From Artemia franciscana (lineage: Eukaryota; Arthropoda; Branchiopoda; Anostraca; Artemiidae), in NCBI RefSeq assembly GCF_032884065.1, contig NW_027063379.1, forward strand, positions 310,001 through 374,000: a stretch of 64,000 nucleotides of DNA, in the 5' to 3' direction. How positions within the stretch are numbered: position 1 is the stretch's first letter; each line of letters opens with the position of its first letter. The notes beneath the pieces were generated by a model. The model ran no database searches, was not told the origin of the DNA, and saw nothing but the letters and a program-made list of their open reading frames with translations. Both the position numbers and the translations under genes were made by a program. Of this stretch, positions 11,845-21,250 are shown one piece after another.

Positions 11845-13140
11845 TTGGCTAGAAGTCAAACTAATATGTATACTGTCTTTCAGGTGTGTAATTCAACATC
11901 TGAACAAACCATTGCCGACTTTTTGTCTTCTTTGAATGAAATGACGGTCCCTCAGATTGAGCAAGAAGGAAAGGAGATACTCCAAGGAACCCCTACGCCT
12001 GTCACAGGTCTGTCGGGGCTTCAGTTTCGGTAAGATACGCCTCAAGATGAAGAGTATCGCCGGTCCAGTGGCCCTAAGGACATTTCTTCGTCCTCTCTCG
12101 ATCAACCATTCCAACCAAAACTTCATATTATGAACGATACCCGAGTCTGGAGTACTCTGTCCAGTATGATTCTGTTTACGGCTTGTGCTACAGAAGGTTT
12201 GGTGGCACGTCTACTCTTCACAGGCAAAGTTACGGATATAGACCTTTCATAGACGTCGACGTGAGAAGATGGAAAGGCATCTCTTACCACAAGGGAAATT
12301 TCACCGAGACGTGCAATCTTCTTATAGAGTACTCTCCTACGCTCTTTAACAAGCTGCAGAGACGGTACCTTTCATAGACGGTCACTACAAATTCAATGAA
12401 TACTAGAACGATCTTATTTTGGTGATCGATTCCAGGCCTCAGCGCACGATAGTCCAAGAATTTAAAAGTGTCAAATACTTTACTGTTCTAGTCGACGAAC
12501 CGGAGGAGAACTCAAAGAAAGAGCAGCTCGCCATTCTTCTTAGGTGCTTCAATGAAGGAAAAGTAAAAGGAAGACCGATTAGATGCTATTACATGAAGAG
12601 CCTGGATCATGAAAGTCTAGCAAATTTCATTTATGAGGCAGTGATAAGAATTTTGATTTGATTGGAACTACTGTGTCACAAAGTGCTACAAAGGGAGCAA
12701 GCGTAATGAGTGGACCATTCTCCAGTGTTCAAGCTCAATTAAAGCGAAATCGTCACAGGTAATCTACACTCATTCCGACCTGCATTGAGTCTGTCGGCAC
12801 TGTTGGTTCCTTTTTCTCACTGGTCCAGACTATACACATTCATTTCCAACAGCAACACTCAGCATCGGTTGTTTGTTGAGACCCAGAAAGCTGCCGAACC
12901 GCCAGTTTGGGACCTGGAAAGAAGTGGTGCCACACGATGGTCGTACTGGTATCGGTCTATATCGAAGATTAGGCTCTGATATGAATGTATTTTAGCTCTA
13001 CTGTCTGCTGTAAGCAAGGGAGCCAGCGGCGAAGCACGGGTAGAGGCAGCTTGGCTCCAGAAGAAGATTGTTCCTTGTCATATTCCAATTGCACTACACA
13101 GAAGCAATTATGCGAGTGACAAACACACACGAAATGAATC
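11845..13140 (+). pseudogene. Decayed hAT-type transposase (TTF zinc finger plus DUF4371-like)
   Basis: Pieces in different frames read in the order expected for ZMYM1-like hAT transposases. First comes an N-terminal linker (SEQTIADFLSSLNEM). A TTF zinc-finger-like block follows near 12140-12380, with YDSVYGLCYRRFGGTSTLHR and RRWKGIS. A DUF4371-like block lies at 12419-12661 (FTVLVDEPEENSKKEQLAIL and YYMKSLDHESLANFIYEAV). A further block near 12785-12979 has YTFISNSNTQHRLFVE and LERSGATRWSYWYRSISKI. A last piece near 13068 reads IFQLHYTEAIMRVTNT. At least three frameshifts and several stops separate them. The C-terminal dimerisation region is not visible and a poly-G run interrupts at 13140. 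Clearly inactive; it is unrelated to the hAT element at 30.1-36.7 kb. Confidence 0.8.
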
Positions 13141-13812
13141 GGGGGGGGGGGGGGCAGATGGAGTTCATGCCCACCCCAAGATTTGGCCCAAATGGCGCCT
13201 CTGATGCAATCTTAGGTCATTTGGAAAAAATGTATCAGGATCTTAGCAACTCAAATGCTTCATTCAATAACAAATTTATAGATTCCTCCCAAGTTATTCT
13301 ATTTCTGAGGATGACTTGGAATCTTTTAACTCCTTCCTAATTTCAATTTCACCTTTAAAGTCAACATCAGAAATCAGAAACAAACCTTCCTCAATAAAAA
13401 CCAATTCCTCAGATGATCGCTAACCTATTTGAAAACAAAAGGTAACTAAAGACAAATGGAAACAACCCTTATTATCAAAGATTGTTAACAGTTTAGAATG
13501 AAAATAGTTTAATTAGCACAACAGGTTTATCCATGGATCGTCTGGTTGAGTTGAAAAAGGTTTGGAATCGGAATTCTGAGAAATTGTTTGCATCCATGAA
13601 TCTCATTGTCTTCTGGTCAAAAATTTAATATTAAGAATTGTGCAATACATAGATAGATAGAGTCCATAATCTCTCTTCTCATAAAGATGGAGACCTCTTA
13701 AGGCTTGTAAAAAGTTATTTGATTAGTTCTTTGGTTAATATTGGTGTCTAGTCATTTATGGAAGTATTAGTTACAGAGGCTGAGATGGATAATCAGCCTA
13801 CTCTGTCAGTTG

Positions 13813-13815
<3 letters not shown>
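13141..13815. other. No supported gene
   Basis: Begins with a poly-G run; no recognisable protein motif in any frame. Confidence 0.4.

Positions 13816-13883
<68 letters not shown>
13816..13883. repeat. (AT)n microsatellite
   Basis: Uninterrupted TA repeats of about 68 bases. A short GC-rich inverted repeat (GGGGTGGC/GCCACCCC) follows directly. Confidence 0.97.
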
Positions 13884-13885
<2 letters not shown>

Positions 13886-13909
13886 GGTGGCTTCACGCCA
13901 CCCCAACAC

Positions 13910-14436
<527 letters not shown>

Positions 14437-14463
14437 GACGACCGAGACACAAGGAATGTTCAA

Positions 14464-14487
14464 TTAGCAATCACCATCAACAAAGCA
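14464..14487 (+). pseudogene. Very short Helitron helicase relic
   Basis: Encodes LAITINKA, the start of the same helicase segment found at 15067 and 16408, then breaks into GACCGGGACA repeat. Confidence 0.6.
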
Positions 14488-14544
14488 CCGGGACACAAAT
14501 GACGACCGGGACACAGGGAGGATAAATGACGACCAGGACATAAG

Positions 14545-14960
14545 TAAAAAAAATTAAAAACTAAAAAAAAGGTAAAAACTACAAAAAAATAAAAAGAAAA
14601 AAAACTAAAAACTAATAAAAAACTAAAAAAGCTAAAAATCTAAAAAAAACTTAAAAAGAAAATAAAACGAAAACGGAAAAAAATGAAAAATAAAGGAGAA
14701 AAACAAACTAAAAAAAGGAAAAAAAAAACCAAAAAAAGATAAAAAACTAAAACCTAAAAAAAAAGGTAAAAACTACAAAAAACTAAAAAGAAAAAAACTA
14801 AAAACTAATAAAAAACTAAAAAAGCTAAAAAGCTAAAAAAACTAAAAAAGAAAATAAAATGAAAACGGAAAAAAATGAAAAATAAAGGAGAAAAACAAAA
14901 CTAAAAAGATAAAAAAAACTAAAAAAAGGTAAAAAACTAAAACCTAAAAAAAGACCAATT
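14545..14960. repeat. A-rich low-complexity block, ~193-bp unit twice
   Basis: GGTAAAAACTACAAAAAA at 14571 recurs at 14765, and AAATAAAGGAGAAAAACA recurs about 192 bases apart. Units consist of CTAAAAA- and GGAAAAAA-type runs. Confidence 0.8.
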
Positions 14961-15066
14961 CAAAAACGAATGTATATAAAGACCGGGACACAGGGACACA
15001 ACTACAACAGGAACGCCGGGGGGCTCAGGGGGATATATAAATGACGATGGCGACACAGGGAATCGT

Positions 15067-15539
15067 CGATTAGCAATCACCATCAACAAAGCTCAAGAGC
15101 AATCATTAGAATCATGAGGTATGGATCTGAATACGGATTGTTTTCCCATGGACCATTATATGTTGCATGTTCAAGAGTCGTTAAACCTGACATTCTGTTT
15201 ATAATGTTTAAGTTTAAAATGACTGATGAACTTACAATGGCAAAAGCCGATGAAGATGCTCATGTCTATGCCAAAAAACTCGCTGCTGATAGAGAAAGTC
15301 AGAAAAGAAAGCGTGCCGAGGAATCAAAAGAACAGCAAGGAAACAGGATTGAGGCTAAAGAACGCAAAACCGCGCAGTTAGAAGAAGATCCACCTGGACA
15401 GCGAGAGTCAAAACATATCAAAACTGAAAATGATAGCGATGATGATTGGGTTTGGGATCTTGACTTGGATAAGGTCATCAATACCTACCAGATTTTAGTT
15501 AAAAAAACGAAGGTTCGGCGATATGTATTTCATAGTTAA
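15067..15539 (+). pseudogene. Helitron helicase piece joined to a Lys/Glu-rich protein start
   Basis: From 15067 the reading is [11 protein letters not shown], a stop at 15115, then GMDLNTDCF. After a one-base shift it continues FSHGPLYVACSRVVKPDI, the last part of a Helitron (PIF1-like) helicase. The helicase stops short and the frame passes into MTDELTMAKADEDAHVY, a charged segment with RESQKRKRAEESKEQQ repeats and a DSDDDWVWDLDLDK acidic end, stopping at 15539. Similar charged repeats occur at the N-terminus of Helitron proteins, so this may be the 3' end of one copy abutting the 5' end of another. The 141-codon frame from 15114 may be transcribed but is not an intact transposase. Confidence 0.65.
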
Positions 15540-15846
15540 GCTGAAAAATAAAGAAGAAAAAGAAAACTAAAAAAAGAAAAAATGTAAAAAACTAAAAAAT
15601 ACTAAAAAGAAAAAACACTCAAAGAGAAATTACAGACCGGGACACAAATGACGACCGGGACAGAGGGAATATAAATAACGACCGGGACACTCAAGGAGAA
15701 ATTACAGACTGGGATACCGGGACACAAATGACGACCGGAACACAGGCAATATAAATGACGACCAGGACATAGGTATTTAAGAATATCGTTCAAAGAAACC
15801 TACAATGGCAACACCCGAGGAAGCTGCTCAAAACGAATATATTCAC

Positions 15847-15922
15847 GCCGAAGTAGCTGAGTTGGTAAAGCGTTATGTTTCAGGTTCTAGGTCCGAGAGG
15901 CTCCAGGTTTGAACCTTGGCTT
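15847..15922 (+). tRNA. tRNA-Leu-like pseudogene or SINE head
   Basis: The A box TAGCTGAGTTGG (15854-15865) and B box GGTTTGAACC (15906-15915) match the consensus, at the spacing of a long-variable-arm tRNA. The acceptor arms GCCGAAG/CTTTAGC pair at 6 of 7 positions, with a 3-bp GCT/AGC D stem and a T stem CCAGG/CTTGG. The anticodon loop would be TTCAGGT (CAG, leucine), but its stem does not pair, so a pseudogene or SINE is likelier than a working tRNA. The same bases translate in frame from an ATG near 15806 into a peptide like the 15239 one, an alternative explanation. Confidence 0.45.
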
Positions 15923-15986
15923 TAGCATTGATACAAAAGAAGAAAAAAACTAAAAAAGGTAAAAACTACAAACAAACTAAAAAGAA

Positions 15987-15987
<1 letters not shown>

Positions 15988-16019
<32 letters not shown>
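15988..16019. repeat. Short (AT)n run
   Basis: About 32 bases of TA repeat with one interruption. Confidence 0.9.
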
Positions 16020-16407
16020 CATCTTTTCCACAAAAATAATAATTTAGTGCTTCTGCTTAAAAACAGCAATCGAATTGATGCCTCCTGATACGCAACTATC
16101 AACAAAGTGGCATCGTTGTGGCCGGTGATCAGTTCTTACCTCGAGATAATATTCTTTATAGGCGAAACAATCAGTTGACAAGAATTGCTTAAACTCATCG
16201 ATGCTACGATGCCCTACAATATCCTGACGAATATAAATGACGCCCGGGACACTCAAATAGAAATCACAGACTGGGACACAGGGACACAAATGACGACGGG
16301 GACACATGGAATATAAATGACGACCCGGACACAGGGACACAACTACAACGGGGACGCCGGGGGGCACAGGGGGATATACAAATGACGACGGCAACAAAGG
16401 AAATGGT

Positions 16408-16600
16408 CGATTAGCAATCACCATCAACAAAGCTCAAGGGCAATCAATAGAATCATGAGGTATAGATCTGAATACGGATTGTTTCCCATGGACCATTATG
16501 CGTTGCATGTTCAAGAGTCGGTAAACCTGACAATCTATTTATATGCACAGACGATGGGACAGCAAAGAATGTTGTATATTCGCAAGTTTTACGTAGTTAA
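16408..16600 (+). pseudogene. Helitron helicase C-terminus, frameshifted
   Basis: Frame 1 gives [16 protein letters not shown], a stop, then GIDLNTDCF. After a one-base shift it continues [19 protein letters not shown] and [11 protein letters not shown], ending at TAA 16598-16600. The QGQS and ACSR segments belong to late helicase motifs of the PIF1-like domain of Helitron transposases. The copy at 15067 is broken at the same place. It ends just before (AT)n and the right Helitron 3' end, as expected for the end of a Helitron. Confidence 0.8.
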
Positions 16601-16601
16601 A

Positions 16602-16812
<211 letters not shown>

Positions 16813-17150
16813 TCTAAATGACCAGTTCTTTCTAAATTCATTATTGCACATAGATGGATATTCAATGAGGGCAATGGGAAGCTATGGGCAGTTAAATTGG
16901 GAAGTGTGTTTCCTGACATCGATAATGATGTTGATGATTTAAATAATAATATCACTTACAGCATCATTGATGCTTCAAAATTTTTATTCAAAATCTAAAT
17001 ACAGTAAAAAATGGGAAAAAACTAGTAAAAAAAATTGAAAAAAATATATGTTTTTGGAATAACATATTAGAATTACTAAATCGAAATAAGTGTAAAACCA
17101 GAAAAATGTGACTTTCAGTTAAAAGGAGCCCTTATATAAAAAAAAATTAA

Positions 17151-17556
17151 ATGAGAAAGGCTAAAGCAATTTTTAAGGAACATGAAACCGATCCGACTGG
17201 ACAATGCACCGGTGAAAAGTTGAATGCAGTTTTCCTGGATATGAATTCGTTTTATTCATTGGCATTGTCTCACTTCTCTTGGCCGTGTGGGAATTACAAA
17301 TGGCTGGACAATCCTTCTGCTCCAAATTTTCCCAATATTTACATGGTTAAGGAGGATGGACCACAAGGATGTTTTTTTCAAAATTGATGGTGAAATGCCA
17401 GTGGCACTTCATAACTCGGTAAAGGATTTTGTTTTCCCATGTATAAACAAAGTGGCGCCTACGGACTCATTGTCTCCCTATAATTTATCTTTGGTAGGAG
17501 ATGGGGTATGCAAACGATTTGGTAGGAGATGGGGTAAACGATTTGGAAAAAGGTGA
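17151..17556 (+). pseudogene. Polinton/Maverick-type DNA polymerase B fragment
   Basis: Two overlapping frames (17151-17387 and 17287-17556) join across a T-run near 17370-17380. The first has FLDMNSFYSLAL, which fits the D.NS.Y motif of protein-primed family B polymerases, then the WLDNPSAPNFPNIYMV segment. The second continues GEMPVALHNSVKDFVFP and DSLSPYNLSL, resembling the P..LH...NDFP..LS.Y segment of DNA_pol_B_2. After about 17510 it degrades into a short direct repeat (GGTAGGAGATGGGGTA). Only a small central part of the usual ~1000-residue polymerase remains. Its link to the ATPase remnant 0.8 kb downstream on the same strand supports a Polinton. Confidence 0.65.
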
Positions 17557-18336
17557 GCTTATTAGCTCTCAAATGGACTACACAAACAGGACGAGTCGAT
17601 TAACCCGGAGCTACTGAGGTGCCAGGCCCCAAATATGTTATATTGAGACAGGGAACGAATTGATATCCCAAGGTTTGCTTGTAGTTTTGAAGGTGTACTC
17701 TGTGCACCTCAGGGGTGCACAGAATACAAGGGGTTAATAAAAAATAGTCTGCAAGGGGGTGCCATCACACTATGTAAGGGAAAATTTCAATATGATCATT
17801 TATAGGAACTGTGTAGAAAACAATTTAGTTCCAAGAGCAAAGGTCATGGTGATTCGCTCCTTAAACTTTAGAAACTACATGGTTAGAGCCAAAAAAGATG
17901 CAAAATTAGCCATTTCGAGACGTATTTCTCGATCTAAGTGAAGGGGGGTCTGATCATTCTCCAGTTCAGAAATGTGTTTTCTAGTCATTTTTATACTTAG
18001 TGTTTTTTATTTGTTTTTTTTTATTTACATTTTTTTTTAGCGCAAAGCGGAATCAATATTTAAAAAAAGTGATACTGTGAATTTACCATAGCCCCAACCA
18101 TCCGCAATGGGTGCCACGTGTTCTAGCTGCCGTTCTGGCCAACAGGTCCTCTGGAGGGATCCCGTCCTCTGTGTGGGACCCTTTTTTAAGTGTATTTTAA
18201 TGTCCATTTAAACATACATTTAAATGCTTATGAAAATATGTTTTAAAAATTATGTAATGTATTTATTTGTTTTAAAGAGACCATGTATCTTATTTTTTGA
18301 GCATTTATTCAACAGATTGAGGTTAGGTTTGTTTAG
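17557..18336. other. Spacer of the Polinton remnant
   Basis: Contains a perfect 10-bp hairpin at 17699-17723 (TCTGTGCACC, TCAGG loop). An unrecognised basic frame lies at 17759-17941 (60 codons, ending AKKDAKLAISRRISRSK). A GC-richer patch lies near 18100-18180. No terminal repeat is seen. Confidence 0.4.
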
Positions 18337-19011
18337 TTGTATTTTGATATTGGGGAAGTGTGCATTAATTTGAAAGACCATTCAAACCATTTCTTTGTGG
18401 ACCATCAATGTTTGCAAAATATAACTTTAAAAAAAATAATACAAAATCATGATAAAATGTTTTTTGAAATTCCTAAAAACATCTATCATTGTTATAGCGT
18501 GTGGCAAGAATCCTATGATAAAATAAGGATTATTGCACCCGACATAAAATTCATACGAGGACTTGACGTGTTCAATATTATTAAACCAAACTCGTAGTTG
18601 GATACTGATGATTTGGCTGAATCCATTAAAGAACGATCTCATGAGATGTTACAATTATTTACGGTACGGTTTCATCACGAATTTAATTATGGAACTTTTG
18701 TTCTCCATAATCTCTTTTATCAGAGCAAATGTATGACAAAACTTGCATTGAATTATACTTACCATATCATTTATAGGGTTGTTCGTTTTTCAAGTTCTCT
18801 TATAATTTTAAACAAGCCAATATATCCCGGTGAGCCGAAATTTTTACTCTCGCCATACAATCAACATACTAATAAACCTTATGGATACATTCTACCTTAT
18901 GGATACGCTTCTGGCCTCATTCTTTTATCTTATTTTCAATTAAACATGGGAAAATGCATACACACTGACTTGTATGTATATAGATGGGGCTTATCTTATT
19001 CACTCTTATAA
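18337..19011 (+). pseudogene. Polinton packaging ATPase (A32-like) with one internal stop
   Basis: One frame runs across 18337-19011 with a single TAG at 18595-18597. The first part has NIYHCYSVWQESYDKI and IKFIRGLDVF, like the segment after Walker A in FtsK/HerA-type packaging ATPases of Polintons. After the stop, LDTDDLAES sits where Walker B is expected. LFTVRFHHEFN, NLFYQSK, the ALNYTYHIIY strand and PIYPGEPKFLL follow the conserved order HH.N / QNLFYQSK / SLN..YI / QI.P. The Walker A loop is not recognisable, so the copy is inactive even apart from the stop. The C-terminal KPYGYIL block is present. This enzyme family pumps DNA into virus-like capsids. No capsid gene, protease or integrase was found. 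Confidence 0.75.
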
Positions 19012-19311
19012 TAAACATGTAGATAGCACGTTCTCAGTCTGTCTCTGCCGACAGGAAGGCCCAGTCTCTTATCAACAAAATACAAGCAAATTTCAATATC
19101 TAAGAAATATTTCCAGTCGTTCTTTGTAAAACCGTTGTTGGAACTACAGCAATGCTGCCTGGCATTTTCTTCGAAATTCGACAGTGAATGCTGTTGTAGT
19201 GAGTGAGAGCAATAAAGGTGACTAAACTACGGGAAGATATTTTTAGTAATAAATCTAATGTGGGTTAAAGGAATAAACAAATGATTGATGGATCATGAAA
19301 GAATAAAAACT

Positions 19312-19317
19312 TTTATT
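19312..19317 (-). promoter_or_regulatory. Poly(A) signal of the chitin-binding gene
   Basis: AATAAA on the minus strand, about 180 bases after the stop at 19494. Confidence 0.5.
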
Positions 19318-19493
19318 TATAATAAGCACACAGTCTCAATCAAATGAAGCACACTTAGATACTGCCTTTGACTGACTCTTTTCTTCCGTAAAATAACATA
19401 TAATCAATACTGAAGTTCATTGTTTCGTTCACCTGATTAATTAGAAAAAAAATATTTACATTCAATTTGTTTACATTACTCCTAAAATCTTGC

Positions 19494-19542
19494 TTAGTTC
19501 TTTAGAGGGTTTGTGACGTAGGTGAGCTCGTTCAAGTAGAAC
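19494..19542 (-). CDS. Terminal exon of the chitin-binding (peritrophin-A) protein
   Basis: A polypyrimidine tract and CAG acceptor end at 19543. The first exon base completes the TG left by the previous exon to give Trp. The exon then reads FYLNELTYVTNPLKN and stops at TAA 19496-19494. Phase agreement and the aromatic tail after the last cysteine, common in small arthropod peritrophin-like proteins, support it. Possible alternatives are other acceptors within the 1.4-kb intron. Confidence 0.7.
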
Positions 19543-20976
19543 CTGAAAAAAAAATATAGTTTTAGATCTCATGTGTTTTCAACCAAATGCTTCAACAGTG
19601 TCTATGGAATGAAACGGCATAATAACTTCTTAGATGGAAATGAAAAGTAGAAATAAAGCATAAACTTAAAAATTAGACATAAAGTCTCATAAACATAAGA
19701 CATGAAAAGCTTACATAAGCAATAAGTTAAGACATTTTACCATCTCCCCTATAGATCATACTTTTTTCTCCCACTGAATATAAAGGCAATGGGTTCCAGC
19801 TCAACTTGTTAGGCTTAGGATATATTTATGTACCCAAAATTGAAAATGCTCTAAATCATTTGTAATTTTGAACATTCTGGAAAATCTCCGATTTTCATAG
19901 ATTTTAGAATAGCGTTAGAAATCGTTCATCCTAGAACCATTCACGTTTATAATATATTTAAATAATTCTTTTTTTACGAAATTCTATAAAATATGTTGTA
20001 TTAATTTTCTTGGTTCATAAAAGGAATAACATTTAATATTCACATCGTTGTCAAATCACAATTCAGTCGTGTTTAGCGAAGTGACACATTTCTAATTCCC
20101 CATACCAAATTTGTAATCCGTGAGTAAATCTATTTCCAATATCATTTAAAAGACAACTGCCGAACTGCATAATCTAGCTTTAAAGAAAATGATATTCATC
20201 TAGAAATGGTAACTATAGTTTTATAGCAAGAGAATGCAGAAAATGCTTCATAAAATGCTTATTCAATAGGATATTGAGAGTTCTAGTGCTTTTTTTTTAA
20301 GTCGAAAAAGATTGGAAACCAAGCAGGCCCTTTCCTAGAACCTTTTTTTCATATCTAGTCCTTTTGTTAGCTCTTGAGACATGTGATTTCCCTTTTCTTT
20401 TACCATGGGTCAATTTTGGTAGCATCAATGTTTTGTAGGAAATTACATGGTAGGCTAAAGCTTATAGAGACTCTTTCAAGATTACATGAAGGCATCCAAT
20501 TAAAAAAATAATAATAAGTCACAAGCTATAATATAATGCCTACTTCTAATGTTATATATAATATCTGTATTATGTAGACTTTTATTATTTACATTGATAA
20601 AATTAAAAAAGCAATAAATTTACTTCTTATCCCTTCTAGATTTTGAATAATAAGTTTTGCTCCCCCTAGATTTGTGTAACTTGACGCCACTGATTCCTCT
20701 CCTTCCAGTTAATCTCATTCATTAACAATTTAAAGTTAAATTTTTTCTTTTTCTTTTTTTATGGTATCAAAAAATTACTTTTCAAACAAATCACTCTTAC
20801 TAGTTTGTTAATTTAAATAAAAAATTTTGTAAAAAATGTCATTTAGTAAACTCCTAACTTTAAACTAATAATTAGTAGCTTTGATTTGAATTCTTTTTAA
20901 TTGCATCTTAAAATAGCAGACGTCGTTTAAATGCTTACAGAATTACTTGGATTCTGAAATATCTATCTTTGCTTAC
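19543..20976 (-). other. Intron of the chitin-binding gene
   Basis: 1.4 kb, GTAAGC donor and TTTTTTCAG acceptor on the minus strand. Near 20275-20355 it holds a short piece of family A/C core (GAGAGTTCTAGTGC). Otherwise AT-rich. Confidence 0.6.
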
Positions 20977-21250
20977 CATTTAGGTGCTTCATTGCAATCG
21001 AAGTTGTAAATGAAGTCACAGATTCTGAATTCTTGGTTGAATGCTGTGCCATTGCTGCACATATGGGGAATTCGTCTGCCTTCTTCATCACACATGTGGA
21101 AAAGCATACATTCAAATTCGGTGTCGGCATAAAATCCCGATGGCTTATCTGAACAGTCGAAGTTGAGCGTCACGTTGGGGAACTCCTCCCACCTCTTAGC
21201 TCTGTGAGGCACATGCAATGAGGCTGGGACTGAGTAGGTCACCGCAACTG
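20977..21250 (-). CDS. Secreted chitin-binding (peritrophin-A/CBM14) protein, domain exon
   Basis: Main exon of a small secreted protein; with the neighbouring exons the product is about 124 residues. After the signal peptide and the basic HVPHRAKRW segment, one six-cysteine ChtBD2 (CBM14) domain starts at FDCSD and ends at NFDC. Cysteine spacing is C-x14-C-x5-C-x10-C-x12-C-x7-C, within the family range. The motifs GFYAD, FHMCDE, CSNGTAFNQ and RICDF are typical. Such proteins bind chitin in cuticle, gut lining or egg layers; the tissue cannot be told from sequence. Acceptor TTTTAG (a NAGNAG site, so one residue may vary) and donor GTAAGC bound the exon, phase 2 on both sides. The frame has no ATG here, so translation starts upstream. 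The gene spans at least 19494-25726, minus strand. Confidence 0.92.

Noticed and set aside
15854..15915. Working tRNA-Leu gene
   Set aside because: The anticodon stem does not pair and the acceptor stem has a mismatch; kept only as tRNA-like.
16044..16230. Minus frame with VGHRSIDEFKQFLST
   Set aside because: It looks somewhat protein-like, but the frame continues into short repeats, has no recognisable family and lies in Helitron debris.
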